64,000 nucleotides of DNA from assembly GCF_000745855.1 (NCBI RefSeq), contig NZ_JQKD01000006.1:1-64000 (forward strand), written 5' to 3'. Positions 27,316-37,214 of this stretch are shown here, piece by piece (position 1 is the stretch's first letter; each line of letters opens with the position of its first letter). Position numbers and translations under genes: made by a program. Under the pieces are notes generated by a model. It saw only the letters and a list, made by a program, of their open reading frames with translations, was not told the origin of the DNA and did not search any database. Source of the stretch: Xenophilus azovorans DSM 13620 (GTDB taxonomy: Bacteria > Pseudomonadota > Gammaproteobacteria > Burkholderiales > Burkholderiaceae_C).

Positions 27316-27429
27316 TCAACCCTGGCGCTGCTTGTGGCGCGGGTCGGTGCAGATCACGCGCACGACGCCCTTGCGGCGGATGATCTTGCAATTGCGGCAG
27401 ATGGTCTTGACCGAAGCCGAAACTCTCAT
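27316..27429 (-). CDS. rpmJ: 50S ribosomal protein L36
   Basis: The 37-residue reading frame ([17 protein letters not shown], ending in DPRHKQRQG) is found between infA and rpsM. Its zinc ligands Cys11, Cys14, Cys27 and His32 are all present, so this is the zinc-binding (C+) form. L36 binds 23S rRNA near the peptidyl-transferase entrance. The start has a good upstream purine run (TTTCAGGAGAAATG context). Confidence 0.97.
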   Translation of the reverse strand: MRVSASVKTICRNCKIIRRKGVVRVICTDPRHKQRQG

Positions 27430-27463
27430 TTCATTTCTCCTGAAACTCTCTCGTGGGCGCGAT

Positions 27464-27682
27464 TCACTTCGCCCGAAACACAATGCGCGCCCGGCTCAAG
27501 TCGTAGGGCGTCAGTTCCACCGTCACCTTGTCTCCGGGAAGGATGCGGATGTAATGCATGCGCATCTTTCCCGAAATGTGGCCGAGGACGATGTGACCGT
27601 TTTCCAGCTTGACCCGGAAAGTTGCATTGGGAAGGTTCTCAAGGACCTCCCCCTGCATCTGGATCGCATCGTCCTTGGACAT
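27464..27682 (-). CDS. infA: Translation initiation factor IF-1
   Basis: The 72-residue protein is a single OB-fold ([40 protein letters not shown]). IF-1 blocks the ribosomal A site during initiation. Its position between secY and rpmJ in the ribosomal block is the usual betaproteobacterial arrangement, different from E. coli where infA stands alone. Many Burkholderiales carry a second infA elsewhere, so it may be one of two copies. Confidence 0.97.
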   Translation of the reverse strand: MSKDDAIQMQGEVLENLPNATFRVKLENGHIVLGHISGKMRMHYIRILPGDKVTVELTPYDLSRARIVFRAK

Positions 27683-27695
27683 GTCGTCACCGTCA

Positions 27696-29027
27696 TCAGC
27701 CGCCCAGCGAGGTCTTGAAGTTCGCTTTCTTGAGCAGCGATTCGTACTGCTGCGACATCAGGTAGTTCTGCACCTGGGCCATGAAGTCCATGGTGACGAC
27801 CACGATGATCAGCAGCGAGGTGCCGCCGAAATAGAACGGCACGTTGTATCTGAGGATCAGGAACTCCGGCAGCAGGCACACGAAGGTGATGTAGATGGCA
27901 CCGGCCAGCGTGAGGCGTCCCAGGATCTTGTCGATGTAGCGGGCCGTCTGATCGCCGGGACGGATCCCGGGGATGAAGGCGCCGCTCTTCTTCAGGTTGT
28001 CGGCGGTCTCGCGGCTGTTGAACACGAGCGCCGTGTAGAAGAAGCAGAAGAACACGATGGCGCCGGCGTACAGCGCCGTGTAGACCGGCTGCCCCGGCGC
28101 CAGCATCGCGGCGATGTCCTTGAGCCATCGCATGCTGTCGCCCGAGCTGAACCAGCCCACGATGGTGGCCGGCAGCAGGATGATCGACGACGCGAAGATC
28201 GGCGGAATCACCCCGGCCATGTTCAGCTTGAGCGGCAGGTGCGAGGCCTGGCCGCCGTAGATCTTGTTGCCCACCTGACGGCGCGCATAGTTCACCAGGA
28301 TCTTGCGCTGGCCGCGCTCGACGAACACCACGAACCAGGTCACCAGCGCCACCAGGACGACGATGAACAGTGCCACGATCACGCTCATCGCACCCGTGCG
28401 CACCAGCTCCAGCAGGCCGCCGATCGCGCTCGGCAGGCCGGCGGCGATGCCGGCGAAGATGAGGATCGAGATGCCGTTGCCCAGGCCGCGCTCGGTGATC
28501 TGCTCGCCCAGCCACATCAGGAACATGGAACCGGCCGTCAGGCTCACCATCGCCGTGATGCGGAAGCCGAAGCCCGGCGCGATCACCAGGCCGGGCGACG
28601 ACTCGAGCGCCACCGCGATGCTCATCGACTGGAACAGCGCCAGGCCCAGCGTGCCGTAGCGCGTGTACTGGGTGATCTTGCGCCGGCCGGCCTCGCCTTC
28701 CTTCTTGAGCTGCTCGAACTGCGGCATCACGTAGGTCATCAGCTGCATGATGATCGACGCCGAGATGTACGGCATGATCCCCAGCGCGAAGACCGTGAAG
28801 CGCGACAGCGCGCCGCCCGAGAACATGTTGAACAGGCTCAGGATGCCGCCCTGCTGCCCCTGGAAGAGCTGCGCCAGCTGGTCCGGATTGATGCCCGGCA
28901 CCGGGATGTGCGCCCCGATGCGGTAGACCACGAGCGCAAGCAGCAAGAAGACGAGCCGGCGACGCAGGTCGCCGAACTTGCCGGTCTTGGCGAGCCCCTG
29001 CTGCCTGGTCATCGCGTTGGTTGCCAC
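27696..29027 (-). CDS. secY: Preprotein translocase channel subunit SecY
   Basis: The 443-residue protein has ten transmembrane helices, starting around residues 23-42 ([20 protein letters not shown]). It has the plug region [20 protein letters not shown] and the C-terminal cytoplasmic loop used by SecA and the ribosome. It forms the protein-conducting pore with SecE and SecG in the inner membrane. It lies between rplO and infA, in the standard spc order. Confidence 0.99.
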   Translation of the reverse strand: MATNAMTRQQGLAKTGKFGDLRRRLVFLLLALVVYRIGAHIPVPGINPDQLAQLFQGQQGGILSLFNMFSGGALSRFTVFALGIMPYISASIIMQLMTYVMPQFEQLKKEGEAGRRKITQYTRYGTLGLALFQSMSIAVALESSPGLVIAPGFGFRITAMVSLTAGSMFLMWLGEQITERGLGNGISILIFAGIAAGLPSAIGGLLELVRTGAMSVIVALFIVVLVALVTWFVVFVERGQRKILVNYARRQVGNKIYGGQASHLPLKLNMAGVIPPIFASSIILLPATIVGWFSSGDSMRWLKDIAAMLAPGQPVYTALYAGAIVFFCFFYTALVFNSRETADNLKKSGAFIPGIRPGDQTARYIDKILGRLTLAGAIYITFVCLLPEFLILRYNVPFYFGGTSLLIIVVVTMDFMAQVQNYLMSQQYESLLKKANFKTSLGG

Positions 29028-29053
29028 GTTCGGTCTGCTTTCCGCCCTGGGCT

Positions 29054-29485
29054 TCAGGCCACGCTGCCGCCGGCCGCCTCGATGGCAGCCTTGGCGCCGG
29101 CGGTCGCGCCGATGCCCGTCAGCTTGACGGCCTTCGTCAGTTCACCCGACTTGATGATCTTCACCACCTTGGCGAGCTGGCCGACCAGGCCGGCCTGCTT
29201 GAGGGCCAGCATGTCGACCTCGGCCGCGCCCAGCTTGTCGAGCTGGGCCAGCGTGACCTCGGCGTTGAACTTCAGCGAAGCCGACTTGAAGCCGCGCTTG
29301 GGCAGGCGGCGCTGCAGCGGCATCTGGCCGCCTTCGAAGCCGACCTTGTGGAAGCCGCCGGCGCGGGACTTCTGGCCCTTGTGGCCGCGGCCCGCGGTCT
29401 TGCCCAGGCCGGAGCCGATGCCGCGGCCGACGCGGCGCTTGGCATGCTTGGCGCCCGCTGCGGGCTGGATGCTGTTGAGTTCCAT
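29054..29485 (-). CDS. rplO: 50S ribosomal protein L15
   Basis: The 143-residue protein begins [20 protein letters not shown] and has the Gly-rich [20 protein letters not shown] stretch that threads into 23S rRNA. The C-terminal globular half contains [20 protein letters not shown]. It lies one base from rpmD and 26 bases before secY. Confidence 0.98.
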   Translation of the reverse strand: MELNSIQPAAGAKHAKRRVGRGIGSGLGKTAGRGHKGQKSRAGGFHKVGFEGGQMPLQRRLPKRGFKSASLKFNAEVTLAQLDKLGAAEVDMLALKQAGLVGQLAKVVKIIKSGELTKAVKLTGIGATAGAKAAIEAAGGSVA

Positions 29486-29486
29486 G

Positions 29487-29672
29487 TCAGAGCACCTTCA
29501 CCAGGTAGGCGATCTTGTTGATCATGCCGCGCACGGCGGGCGTGTCCTGCAGCTCGCTCACACTGTTGAGCTTGCGCAGGCCCAGGCCGCGCACCGTGGC
29601 ACGGTGCGATTCCTTCGTGCCGATGGGGCTGCGGACCAGCTGGACCTTCACGGTCTGTTGTTGCGTCGTCAT
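29487..29672 (-). CDS. rpmD: 50S ribosomal protein L30
   Basis: The 61-residue protein contains the L30 core [20 protein letters not shown] and [20 protein letters not shown]. It is a small globular protein of the large subunit. It is packed between rpsE (14 bases) and rplO (1 base), in the usual order. Confidence 0.97.
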   Translation of the reverse strand: MTTQQQTVKVQLVRSPIGTKESHRATVRGLGLRKLNSVSELQDTPAVRGMINKIAYLVKVL

Positions 29673-29686
29673 CGCGTTCTCTCCGA

Positions 29687-30208
29687 TCAGGCGCTGAAGA
29701 CTTCTTCCACCGTCAGCCCGCGCTTGGCAGCGACTTCGGCCGGGGTGGTGGAGTTCTTGAGCGCGTCCAGGGTCGCGCGGACCATGTTGTACGGATTGGA
29801 CGAGCCGTGGCTCTTGGCCACGACGTCGGTGATGCCCATCACCTCGAACACGGCACGCATCGGGCCGCCGGCGATGATGCCGGTCCCCTTGGGGGCCGGT
29901 GACATCATCACCTTGGAGGCGCCGTGGTGGCCGGTCACTTCATGGTGCAGGGTGCCGTTCTTGATCGACACCTTCAGCATGTTGCGGCGGGCTTCTTCCA
30001 TCGCCTTCTGCACGGCGGAGGGCACTTCCTTGGACTTGCCCTTGCCCATGCCGACGCGGCCGTCGCCGTCGCCGACCACCGTCAGCGCCGCGAAGCCCAG
30101 GATCCGACCACCCTTCACCACCTTGGTGACGCGGTTGATCGAGATCATCTTCTCGCGCAGACCGTCCTCGGGACCCTCGGCGCTCGTTCTTGCCTGAATC
30201 TTTGCCAT
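29687..30208 (-). CDS. rpsE: 30S ribosomal protein S5
   Basis: The 173-residue protein has the S5 N-terminal RNA-binding domain ([20 protein letters not shown]) and the C-terminal domain with [20 protein letters not shown]. It helps maintain decoding fidelity and is involved in mRNA unwinding. It is in the normal order between rplR and rpmD. Confidence 0.98.
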   Translation of the reverse strand: MAKIQARTSAEGPEDGLREKMISINRVTKVVKGGRILGFAALTVVGDGDGRVGMGKGKSKEVPSAVQKAMEEARRNMLKVSIKNGTLHHEVTGHHGASKVMMSPAPKGTGIIAGGPMRAVFEVMGITDVVAKSHGSSNPYNMVRATLDALKNSTTPAEVAAKRGLTVEEVFSA

Positions 30209-30236
30209 CTTGAATTCCTGATTCGTGCGCGTTCGC

Positions 30237-30602
30237 TTAGAACTGCAGCCCGGCTTCGCGGGCGGCTTCGGCCAGCGCCTTCACGCGACCGTGGTAGGCG
30301 AAGCCCGCACGGTCGAAGGCCACCTTCTCAACGCCGGCGGCCTTGGCGCGCTCGGCGATGCGCTTGCCGATGATCGTGGCGGCAGCGGCGTTGCCGCCCT
30401 TGCCGGCACCACCGAGCGAGCTGCGCACTTCGGCTTCGGCGGTGGAGGCCGTGGCCAGCACCTTGGAGCCGTCGCCGGAGATCACGGTGGCGTAGATGTG
30501 CAGGTTGGTGCGGTTCACCGTCAGACGCGCGACGCCTTGCGTGGCAATGCGGATGCGGGTCTGGCGGGCGCGGCGCAGGCGCTGTTCCTTTTTGGTCAAC
30601 AT
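30237..30602 (-). CDS. rplR: 50S ribosomal protein L18
   Basis: I placed the start at 30602 ([14 protein letters not shown]), giving 121 residues; the ATG one codon upstream (30605) is equally in frame. The protein contains the 5S rRNA-binding basic N-terminus and the family runs [15 protein letters not shown] and [21 protein letters not shown]18 with L5 and L25-like protein anchors 5S rRNA. It is between rplF and rpsE. Confidence 0.97.
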   Translation of the reverse strand: MLTKKEQRLRRARQTRIRIATQGVARLTVNRTNLHIYATVISGDGSKVLATASTAEAEVRSSLGGAGKGGNAAAATIIGKRIAERAKAAGVEKVAFDRAGFAYHGRVKALAEAAREAGLQF

Positions 30603-30613
30603 CATGCGGCCTC

Positions 30614-31147
30614 TTACTTCTTCTTGGTTTCCTTGATCACGATCCGCTCATCGGCATAGCGGATGCCCTTGCCCTTGTAGGGCTCGGGCGGACGGATCGC
30701 GCGGATCTCGGCAGCCACCTGGCCGACGCGCTGGCGGTCGGCACCCTTGATGACGATTTCCGTCGGGGCGGGGGTGGCCACGGTGATGCCCGCAGGCATC
30801 TCCTTGTTGACGGGGTGCGAGAAGCCGACCGACAGGTTCAGCTTGCTGCCCTGGGCCTGGGCCTTGTAGCCCACGCCGACCAGCGTCAGCTTCTTCTCGA
30901 AGCCCTTGCTCACGCCCACGACCATGTTGTTGACCAGCTGGCGCACGGTGCCGCTCATCGCGTTGGCTTCGCGCGACTCGTTCGCCGGCTCGAAGCTGAG
31001 CTGGCCGTCCTTGCTGGTCACCTTCACCAGCGCGTTGGCGGCGATGGACAGCTGGCCGCCCGCGCCCTTCACGCTGATCTGGTCTTCCTTGATCGACACG
31101 TCCACGCCTTGCGGGACGGCGACCGGCATTTTTCCGACTCGGGACAT
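30614..31147 (-). CDS. rplF: 50S ribosomal protein L6
   Basis: The 177-residue protein begins [20 protein letters not shown] and contains both L6 repeats, with the C-terminal signature [20 protein letters not shown] followed by KGKGIRY. L6 lies near the sarcin-ricin loop and factor-binding site. It is 11 bases from rplR and 17 from rpsH. Confidence 0.98.
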   Translation of the reverse strand: MSRVGKMPVAVPQGVDVSIKEDQISVKGAGGQLSIAANALVKVTSKDGQLSFEPANESREANAMSGTVRQLVNNMVVGVSKGFEKKLTLVGVGYKAQAQGSKLNLSVGFSHPVNKEMPAGITVATPAPTEIVIKGADRQRVGQVAAEIRAIRPPEPYKGKGIRYADERIVIKETKKK

Positions 31148-31164
31148 TGTTCAGTTCCTCCGCA

Positions 31165-31560
31165 TCAGGCGACGTAGCACAGCACTTCGCCGCCCACGCC
31201 GGTGGCGCGCGCCTTGCGGTCGGTCATCACGCCCTTGGGGGTGGTGACGATGGCCACGCCCAGGCCGTTCTGGACCTTGGGGATCGCGGTCGCGCCCTTG
31301 TACACGCGCAGGCCGGGGCGGCTCACGCGCTCGATGCGCTCGATCACCGGGCGGCCGGCGTAATACTTCAGCGAGATTTCGAGTTCGCTCTTGCCGGCTT
31401 CGGTCTTGACCTGGAAGCCGTCGATGTAGCCCTCGTCCTTCAGCACCTGGGCGATCGCGACCTTCACCTTGGAAGACGGGACCGACACGGTGGGCTTCGC
31501 GACCATCTGCGCATTGCGGATGCGCGTCAGCAGGTCGGCGATGGGATCACTCATGCTCAT
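31165..31560 (-). CDS. rpsH: 30S ribosomal protein S8
   Basis: The 131-residue protein begins [20 protein letters not shown] and ends with the conserved [11 protein letters not shown] after [13 protein letters not shown]8 binds the central domain of 16S rRNA; in E. coli it also represses the spc operon by binding the rplE mRNA. I did not identify an equivalent mRNA site by eye. Confidence 0.98.
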   Translation of the reverse strand: MSMSDPIADLLTRIRNAQMVAKPTVSVPSSKVKVAIAQVLKDEGYIDGFQVKTEAGKSELEISLKYYAGRPVIERIERVSRPGLRVYKGATAIPKVQNGLGVAIVTTPKGVMTDRKARATGVGGEVLCYVA

Positions 31561-31584
31561 GTTTCTTGCTCCTGCCTGCGCGTC

Positions 31585-31890
31585 TTACCAGCTGGCCTTG
31601 GTCACGCCGGGGATGTCGCCGGCGAAGGCCAGTTCGCGGACCTTGGCGCGGCCCAGGCCGAACTGGCGGAAGGTGCCGCGCGGACGGCCGGTGATTTCGC
31701 AGCGGTTGCGCTGGCGCGTCGGGTTGGCGTTGCGCGGCAGCTTCTGCAGCGCCAGGCGCGCGGCAGCGCGCTCCTCGTCGCTCTTCTTGGCGTCGCCGGC
31801 GATCGCCTTCAGTTCTTCATGCTTCTTCGCGTACTTGGCGACCAGCTTGTCGCGCTTGAGTTCGCGCTGGATCAAAGCAACTTTTGCCAC
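31585..31890 (-). CDS. rpsN: 30S ribosomal protein S14
   Basis: The 101-residue protein is the long, zinc-free (C-) form, with [20 protein letters not shown] and the C-terminal [11 protein letters not shown]. The short zinc form would be about 61 residues with four cysteines. It assembles late into the head of the small subunit. It is between rplE and rpsH. Confidence 0.98.
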   Translation of the reverse strand: MAKVALIQRELKRDKLVAKYAKKHEELKAIAGDAKKSDEERAAARLALQKLPRNANPTRQRNRCEITGRPRGTFRQFGLGRAKVRELAFAGDIPGVTKASW

Positions 31891-31900
31891 AGGGTCACCT

Positions 31901-32440
31901 TTAGTTCTTGAAGGGGAAACGGAAGCCCTGCAGCAGCGCCTTGGCTTCTTCGTCGGACTTGGCGGTCGTCGTGATGCTGATGTTCAGGCCACGCAGCGCA
32001 TCCACCTTGTCGTACTCGATCTCGGGGAAGATGATCTGTTCCTTGACGCCGATGTTGTAGTTGCCGCGGCCGTCGAATGCGCGGCCGCTGATGCCGCGGA
32101 AGTCGCGCACGCGGGGCAGCGCCACGGTGACGAAGCGGTCCAGGAACTCGTACATCTTCACGCCGCGCAGGGTGACCATGCAGCCGATGGCCTGGCCTTC
32201 GCGGATCTTGAAGCCGGCGATGGCCTTGCGGGCCTTCGTCACCACCGGCTTCTGGCCGGCGATCTTGGTCAGGTCGGCGACGGCGTTGTCCATCACCTTC
32301 TTGTCGGCCACGGCCTCGCTCACGCCCATGTTCAGCGTGATCTTGGTCAGGCGCGGGACCTGCATCGGCGACTTGTAGCCGAACTTCTCGGTCAGTTCTT
32401 TCGCGATCTTCTCGCGGTAGTGTTGTTGCAGTCGGGCCAT
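31901..32440 (-). CDS. rplE: 50S ribosomal protein L5
   Basis: The 179-residue protein contains the L5 motifs [20 protein letters not shown] and [20 protein letters not shown]. It binds 5S rRNA and contacts the P-site tRNA. It follows rplX and precedes rpsN, the conserved spc order. A typical length for the family. Confidence 0.98.
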   Translation of the reverse strand: MARLQQHYREKIAKELTEKFGYKSPMQVPRLTKITLNMGVSEAVADKKVMDNAVADLTKIAGQKPVVTKARKAIAGFKIREGQAIGCMVTLRGVKMYEFLDRFVTVALPRVRDFRGISGRAFDGRGNYNIGVKEQIIFPEIEYDKVDALRGLNISITTTAKSDEEAKALLQGFRFPFKN

Positions 32441-32460
32441 GATGTCCTCTTCCTCGCGGC

Positions 32461-32778
32461 TTAGGCAGCCTTGATCTGTTCGCCGCTGGACTTGAACACG
32501 CGCACGCGCTTGCCGTCCACGAGCTTGATGCCCACGCGATCGGCCTTGCCGGTCGCGGCGTTGAAGATCGCCACGTTGGATTGGTGGATCGGCATGGCCT
32601 TCTCGACGATGCCGCCGGTCGTGCCCTTCATCGGGTTCGGCTTGGCATGCTTCTTGACGAGGTTGACGCCCTCGATCACGACATGGCTCTCGCCGGCGCG
32701 CAGCGACACGGTGCCGCGCTTGCCCTTGTCGCGACCCGCGATCACGATGACCTGGTCGCCCTTGCGAATCTTGTTCAT
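32461..32778 (-). CDS. rplX: 50S ribosomal protein L24
   Basis: The 105-residue protein begins [20 protein letters not shown], a KOW domain, and continues to [21 protein letters not shown]24 is an early assembly initiator on 23S rRNA at the tunnel exit. It lies 13 bases after rplN. Confidence 0.98.
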   Translation of the reverse strand: MNKIRKGDQVIVIAGRDKGKRGTVSLRAGESHVVIEGVNLVKKHAKPNPMKGTTGGIVEKAMPIHQSNVAIFNAATGKADRVGIKLVDGKRVRVFKSSGEQIKAA

Positions 32779-32791
32779 GGCGCGTGTGTCC

Positions 32792-33160
32792 TTACAGAAC
32801 TTCGGGAGCCAGCGAGACGATCTTCATGAACTTCTCGGTGCGCAGCTCGCGCGTGACCGGTCCGAAGATGCGGGTGCCGATCGGCTCCAGCTTGGCGTTG
32901 AGCAGCACGGCGGCGTTGCCGTCGAACTTGACGAGCGAGCCGTCGCCGCGGCGGATGCCCTTGGCGGTGCGCACCACCACGGCGTTGTAGATCTCGCCCT
33001 TCTTGACGCGGCCGCGCGGGGCCGCTTCCTTGACGCTGACCTTGATGATGTCGCCGACGCTGGCGTAACGACGCTTGGAGCCGCCGAGCACCTTGATGCA
33101 CAGGACGGACTTCGCACCCGTGTTGTCGGCCACGTCGAGCCGGGATTCAGTCTGGATCAT
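32792..33160 (-). CDS. rplN: 50S ribosomal protein L14
   Basis: The 122-residue protein begins [20 protein letters not shown] and contains [21 protein letters not shown]14 contacts the small subunit across the interface. It is the first gene of the leftward ribosomal block here: no rpsQ (S17) or other S10-operon gene lies upstream, where an unrelated divergent gene begins 249 bases away. A clear sigma-70 promoter sits about 145 bases before the start. Confidence 0.98.
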   Translation of the reverse strand: MIQTESRLDVADNTGAKSVLCIKVLGGSKRRYASVGDIIKVSVKEAAPRGRVKKGEIYNAVVVRTAKGIRRGDGSLVKFDGNAAVLLNAKLEPIGTRIFGPVTRELRTEKFMKIVSLAPEVL

Positions 33161-33305
33161 TGTGAGTAGTTCCCAACTTGTACCGACACGGCCACCAAAA
33201 GGCCTTGCCGGTCAGTCTTGGGCCCGTCGTCGGCGCGCCGGTCCGAAGGACCTGGGCACACCTTCGCATGGGCGAAAGTTTCCGCTTTTGAAAGCGAAGC
33301 CCGCG

Positions 33306-33334
33306 ATTGTGGCACGCACCGAAAGGGCTGTCAA
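33306..33334 (-). promoter_or_regulatory. Sigma-70 promoter of the spc/alpha ribosomal block
   Basis: Reading leftward: -35 TTGACA (33329-33334), a 17-base spacer, and -10 CACAAT (33306-33311). The transcript would have a leader of about 140 bases before rplN, which contains a small hairpin (arms CGCTTT / AAAGCG near 33274-33290). The rest of the 33161-33408 gap holds nothing else I recognise. Confidence 0.8.
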
Positions 33335-33408
33335 CGCCCTGCCTACGGCCCGCCCGCCGGGCGGCCACGGGGGCGGCGTCACGGCGGCTGTTTAGACTGC
33401 CCGCCGCC

Positions 33409-34599
33409 ATGACGCGCCCCTCCGCCGCCCCGGCTCCCGCGGCCGACCGCCCGATCTCCCGCCGGACCCTGCTGCGCCGGACCGCGGCGCTGGCCGCCGC
33501 GCCCTGGGTCGCCGCCTGCGACAGCCCGGCGCAGGCGCCCGCCGCGGCAGGCCCCGCCCGGCTGGCGCTGCTGGGCGAGGCCCGCTGGCCCCACGCCCTG
33601 CCCTTCGGCGGCACGGCGCTCGGCGGGCTCTCGGGCGCCGACTTCGACGCCCGCACCGGCGAATACCTGCTGCTGAGCGACGACCGCGCCGATCGCGGCC
33701 CGGTGCGCTTCTACACGGCCGAGTGGCCCGCCCAAGAGCCCGCGCCGCGCCTGACAGGCGTGGTGCCGCTGCAACAGGCCGGCGGCACGCCGTGGCCGAA
33801 CCGCCGCCAGGCACCGCCCGGCGTGCCGGTGGCGGACCCGGAGGCGCTGCGGCTGCGCCCCGGCACCGGCACGCTGCTGTGGAGCACCGAGGGCGACGTC
33901 GACCGCGGCTTCGGCCCGGCGCTCTACGAATCGGCGCGCGACGGCCGGCTGCTGCGTGAATTCGCGCTGCCGGCGATGTTCCGGCCCGACCCGTCCGGCG
34001 GGCGCGGCCCGCGCGACAACGAGGGCTTCGAGGGCCTGGCGACCACGCCCGACGGCCGTTTCGCCTGGCTGGCGATGGAAGGCGCGCTGGTGCAGGACGG
34101 CCCGCTGCCCACCGTGGACGACGCCGGCGGCCCCTGCCGCTTCACCCAGGTCGACCTGGCCGGCGGCCGGGCGGTGCGCCAGATCGCCTACGTGCCGGAC
34201 GCCGTCCCGCTGCGCCCCGCCGTGCCCGACACCTATGCGGACAACGGCGTGAGCGAGGCGCTGATGATCGACGCGCGCCGCATGCTGGTGCTGGAGCGCG
34301 CCTGGGCCCTGGGCCGCGGCAACTCGCTGCGCCTGTACGAGATCGACACCCGCGCGGGCAGCGACACGCTGGCGCTGGACACGCTGCGCCCCGGCAACCA
34401 CCGCCCCGCGCCCAAGCGGATGCTGGCCGACTTCGCCCGGCTCGGCCTGGCGCGCCTGGACAACACCGAGGCCCTGTGCTGGGGCCCGCCCCTGCCCGAC
34501 GGCCGCCGGCGCCTGCTGGCGGTCAGCGACGACAATTTCAACCCGACGCAGATCACCCAGTTCGCCGTCTTCGCCTTCACGGACCCGCCCTCGCCATGA
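33409..34599 (+). CDS. Esterase-like phytase-family protein, Tat-exported lipoprotein
   Basis: The start at 33409 gives a 396-residue protein. Its N-terminus has a twin-arginine signal (SRRTLLRRTAALAAA) that runs into WVAACDS, a plausible lipobox, so the product is probably a folded protein moved by Tat and lipidated. The body reads like the esterase-like activity of phytase family: GGTALGGLSGADFDARTGEY, DPEALRLRPGTGTLLWSTEG, RDNEGFEGLATTPDGRFAW, VLERAWALGRGNSLRLYEID. Such proteins have a beta-propeller fold and probably hydrolyse phosphoesters, but few are characterised. The stop overlaps the proC start (ATGA), so the two are on one transcript. Confidence 0.88.
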   Translation: MTRPSAAPAPAADRPISRRTLLRRTAALAAAPWVAACDSPAQAPAAAGPARLALLGEARWPHALPFGGTALGGLSGADFDARTGEYLLLSDDRADRGPVRFYTAEWPAQEPAPRLTGVVPLQQAGGTPWPNRRQAPPGVPVADPEALRLRPGTGTLLWSTEGDVDRGFGPALYESARDGRLLREFALPAMFRPDPSGGRGPRDNEGFEGLATTPDGRFAWLAMEGALVQDGPLPTVDDAGGPCRFTQVDLAGGRAVRQIAYVPDAVPLRPAVPDTYADNGVSEALMIDARRMLVLERAWALGRGNSLRLYEIDTRAGSDTLALDTLRPGNHRPAPKRMLADFARLGLARLDNTEALCWGPPLPDGRRRLLAVSDDNFNPTQITQFAVFAFTDPPSP

Positions 34600-35432
34600 C
34601 CACTTCCCCCACCCTGCCCCCGGTCGCCTTCATCGGCGGCGGCAACATGGCCAGTGCCATCCTCGGCGGCCTGCTGCGCGCCGGGCTGCCGGCCGCCTCG
34701 TTCGAGATCGTCGAGCCCTGGGACGAGGCGCGCGAGCGCCTGCAGCGCGACTTCGGCGTCGCCGCCCGGCCGGCACCCACCGAGGCGCTGGCGCGCTGCG
34801 GCGTGTTCGTGTGGGCGGTCAAGCCGCAGGTCTTCGGCGAGGCGGCGCGCGCCGCGCAGCCCTTCGCCGGCCATGCGCTGCACCTGAGCGTGGCGGCGGG
34901 CATCCCCTCGCAGAGCATCGCCGGCTGGCTGGGCACCGAGCGCATCGTGCGCGCCATGCCCAACACGCCTGCCCTGGTGGGCCAGGGCATGACCGGGCTG
35001 TTCGCCCGCGCCGCGGCCGGCGAGTCCGACCGCGCCGCCGTCGAGCAACTGCTCGCCCCCACCGGCCAGCGCCTGTGGGTGCAGGACGAGGCGCTGCTCG
35101 ACGCCGTGACGGCGATGTCCGGCTCCGGGCCCGCCTACGTGTTCTTCTTCATCGAGGCGATGGCCGAGGCCGGCGCCGAGATGGGCCTGCCGCCCGAAGA
35201 CGCGCTGCGCCTGGCGGTGGGCACCTTCACCGGCGCCTCGGCGCTGGCGGCGGCGTCGAGCGAGCCGCCGGCCGTGCTGCGCGAGCGCGTCACCTCCAAG
35301 GGCGGGACGACGCACGCCGCCATCACCTCGATGCAGGCAGCGGACGTGAAGGAGAAGTTCAAGGCCGCGATCCGCGCCGCGCAGCAGCGGGCCGGCGAAC
35401 TGGCGGCGGAGTTCGGTCAGCCCAGCGCGTAG
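34596..35432 (+). CDS. proC: Pyrroline-5-carboxylate reductase
   Basis: The start overlaps the previous stop. The 278-residue protein has the NADP-binding N-terminus ([18 protein letters not shown]) and the C-terminal dimerisation domain with the family signature [20 protein letters not shown] and [17 protein letters not shown]. It catalyses the last step of proline synthesis in the cytoplasm. Its 3' end overlaps the convergent ubiA gene by 16 bases. Confidence 0.97.
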   Translation: MTTSPTLPPVAFIGGGNMASAILGGLLRAGLPAASFEIVEPWDEARERLQRDFGVAARPAPTEALARCGVFVWAVKPQVFGEAARAAQPFAGHALHLSVAAGIPSQSIAGWLGTERIVRAMPNTPALVGQGMTGLFARAAAGESDRAAVEQLLAPTGQRLWVQDEALLDAVTAMSGSGPAYVFFFIEAMAEAGAEMGLPPEDALRLAVGTFTGASALAAASSEPPAVLRERVTSKGGTTHAAITSMQAADVKEKFKAAIRAAQQRAGELAAEFGQPSA

Positions 35433-36304
35433 GCTGCGGCCACGCCGGCGAAGATGGCGAAGCCCACCCAGTGGTTGAGCCGGAAGGCCTTGAAGCAGCC
35501 TTCGCGCGTGCGCTGCCGGATCAGCATCCAGTGCCACGCCGCCTGCGCCGCGGCAGCGGCCAAGCCGACGTAGTAGAGCGCACCCAGTCCGAGCCGCGCG
35601 CCGGCCCAGGCCCACATGGCGATGAACAGGGCGTAGCTCGCCATCACCGCCGCCACGTCGAAGCGGCCGAAGGTGATGGCCGAGGTCTTCATGCCGATGC
35701 GCAGGTCGTCGTCGCGGTCGACCATCGCGTATTCGGTGTCGTAGGCCAGCACCCAGAACAGGTTGCCGGCCAGCAGCCACCAGGCCAGCCACGGCACCTC
35801 GCCGGCGACGGCCGAGAAGGCCATCGGGATGCCGAAGCTGAAGGCCACGCCCAGCACCGCCTGCGGCACCGAGACGATGCGCTTGGCGAAGGGATAGGCC
35901 AGCGCCACCGCCAGCGCCGCGAAGGACCAGAGGACGGTCGGCCCGTTGGTGGTGAGCACCAGCGCGAAGGCCGCCAGCGCCAGCGCGGCGCCCAGGGCCA
36001 GCGCTTCCTTCACCGACACCTCGCCGGTGGTGACGGGCCGCCGGGCGGTGCGCTTGACGTGGCGGTCGAAGTCGCGGTCGGCCACGTCGTTGACGCAGCA
36101 GCCGGCGCTGCGCATGAGGATGGTGCCGAGCACGAAGACGATCACCAGGTGCCAGCCCGGGAAGCCGCCGGCCGCGAACCACAGCGCGCTGAGCGAGGGC
36201 CACAGCAGCAGCAGCCAGCCGGCGGGCCGGTCCCAGCGGATCAGGTCCAGGTAGACGGCAAGCCGCCCGCGCGGGGCGGGCGGCTGGAGGGCACCGGTAC
36301 TCAT
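35417..36304 (-). CDS. ubiA: 4-hydroxybenzoate polyprenyltransferase
   Basis: I chose the start at 36304 (MSTGALQPP), giving 295 residues; the frame is open upstream but not conserved. The protein has 7-9 transmembrane helices and both Asp-rich prenyl-diphosphate motifs: [15 protein letters not shown] near residue 70 and [20 protein letters not shown] near 190. It joins the octaprenyl tail to 4-hydroxybenzoate in ubiquinone synthesis, in the inner membrane. A family repeat lies in the gap between it and dps. Confidence 0.96.
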   Translation of the reverse strand: MSTGALQPPAPRGRLAVYLDLIRWDRPAGWLLLLWPSLSALWFAAGGFPGWHLVIVFVLGTILMRSAGCCVNDVADRDFDRHVKRTARRPVTTGEVSVKEALALGAALALAAFALVLTTNGPTVLWSFAALAVALAYPFAKRIVSVPQAVLGVAFSFGIPMAFSAVAGEVPWLAWWLLAGNLFWVLAYDTEYAMVDRDDDLRIGMKTSAITFGRFDVAAVMASYALFIAMWAWAGARLGLGALYYVGLAAAAAQAAWHWMLIRQRTREGCFKAFRLNHWVGFAIFAGVAAAYALG

Positions 36305-36376
36305 CGCAATCTCTCCATCGTCCGATTGTCTTCGGAAGGCCGCGGAGCAGGCCATGCCAGCGACCGCCGCGGAACC

Positions 36377-36453
36377 GGCTTTGCCGGGCCGCTGACGGTG
36401 CCCCCTTGCAGGGGGTTGCCGAAGCGGAACGAAGTCCGCGCAGGCTGGGGGTT
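36377..36453. repeat. GC-rich intergenic repeat, copy 1 (abuts dps stop)
   Basis: The run begins GGCTTTGCCGGGCCGC, contains GCCCCCTTGCAGGGGG and CCGCGCAGG, and ends CTGGGGGTTA. The same start, C-run/G-run hairpin and TGGGGG end are seen in the copy inside recG (40562-40648), and the second half at 41070-41125. The last two bases overlap the dps stop codon, so the element may have supplied the current end of dps. Confidence 0.65.
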
Positions 36454-37063
36454 ATTCCTCAAGTAACGAACGCAGCATCCATGCGGTCTGGTCGTGCACC
36501 GAGCAGCGTGCGGTCAGCATGTCGGCGGTCGGGTCGTCGCCGGCCTCCTCGGCCACCGGGATGAACTCGCGCGCGATGCGCGACACCGTCTCGTGGCCCT
36601 TGACCAGGATGCGCACCATCTCCATCGCCTTGGGCGGCGTGGCCGGCACGTCGGGCACGGTGGCGATCTTGCTGAACTCGGCGTACGAGCCGGGCGCGTA
36701 GTGGCCCAGGGCGCGGATGCGCTCGGCGATCACGTCGGTGGAGTTCCACAGCTCGGTGTACTGCTCCATGAACATGGCATGCAGCGAGTTGAAGTGCGGG
36801 CCCGTCACGTTCCAGTGGAAGTTGTGCGTGGTCAGGTACAGCGTGTAGGTGTCGGCCAGCACGCGCGACAGGCCTTCGGCGATGGCGGCGCGGTCCTTGC
36901 GGTCGATGCCGATGTTGATGATCGGCGCGGCGCGGCTGCCGCCCGACTCGGGCGCCACCCGCTCGCCGCCCTTGGCGGGCACGGTGCCCTTGGCGGCCGC
37001 CGGCGCGGCGGCCACGGCGGAAAGGCTCTTGCTGTTCTTGCTGGGCTTGGAGGACTTGGCCAT
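36452..37063 (-). CDS. dps: Dps-family DNA-binding ferritin-like protein
   Basis: The 203-residue protein has a Lys/Ala-rich N-terminal extension (about 45 residues, SSKPSKNSKSL) likely to bind DNA, then the Dps four-helix bundle with the ferroxidase motif YLTTHNFHWNVTGPHFNSLH and EQYTELWNSTDVIAERIRAL. It makes a 12-mer shell that oxidises iron and protects DNA from peroxide. Family members are usually 160-190 residues; the tail explains the extra length. The oxyR gene lies directly upstream on the same strand, and peroxide-linked control is likely. The promoter reads TTGCGA-N17-TAGATT. Confidence 0.95.
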   Translation of the reverse strand: MAKSSKPSKNSKSLSAVAAAPAAAKGTVPAKGGERVAPESGGSRAAPIINIGIDRKDRAAIAEGLSRVLADTYTLYLTTHNFHWNVTGPHFNSLHAMFMEQYTELWNSTDVIAERIRALGHYAPGSYAEFSKIATVPDVPATPPKAMEMVRILVKGHETVSRIAREFIPVAEEAGDDPTADMLTARCSVHDQTAWMLRSLLEE

Positions 37064-37111
37064 GTCGGTGTTCCTTGGTTGCTGTCGGGAAAGAGAGAGG
37101 TCTCGCTGCCG

Positions 37112-37140
37112 AATCTAGGCGCCGCGAAGCGGCTTCGCAA
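37112..37140 (-). promoter_or_regulatory. Candidate dps promoter
   Basis: Leftward -35 TTGCGA (37135-37140) and -10 TAGATT (37112-37117) with a 17-base spacer. A partial OxyR-type half site ATAG lies just upstream (37152-37155), but a full four-block OxyR site is not clear. Confidence 0.5.
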
Positions 37141-37214
37141 GGCACGACACTCTATCGCGTCGATGCAGCTTCATCATCGCCCGCCGCGTAGGCCGCCGCC
37201 GCAAGACGCCCGCC

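Noticed and set aside
37141-37180. Full OxyR binding site upstream of dps
   Set aside because: Only one ATAG half-site is visible; the four-block pattern with 7-base spacing is not met.
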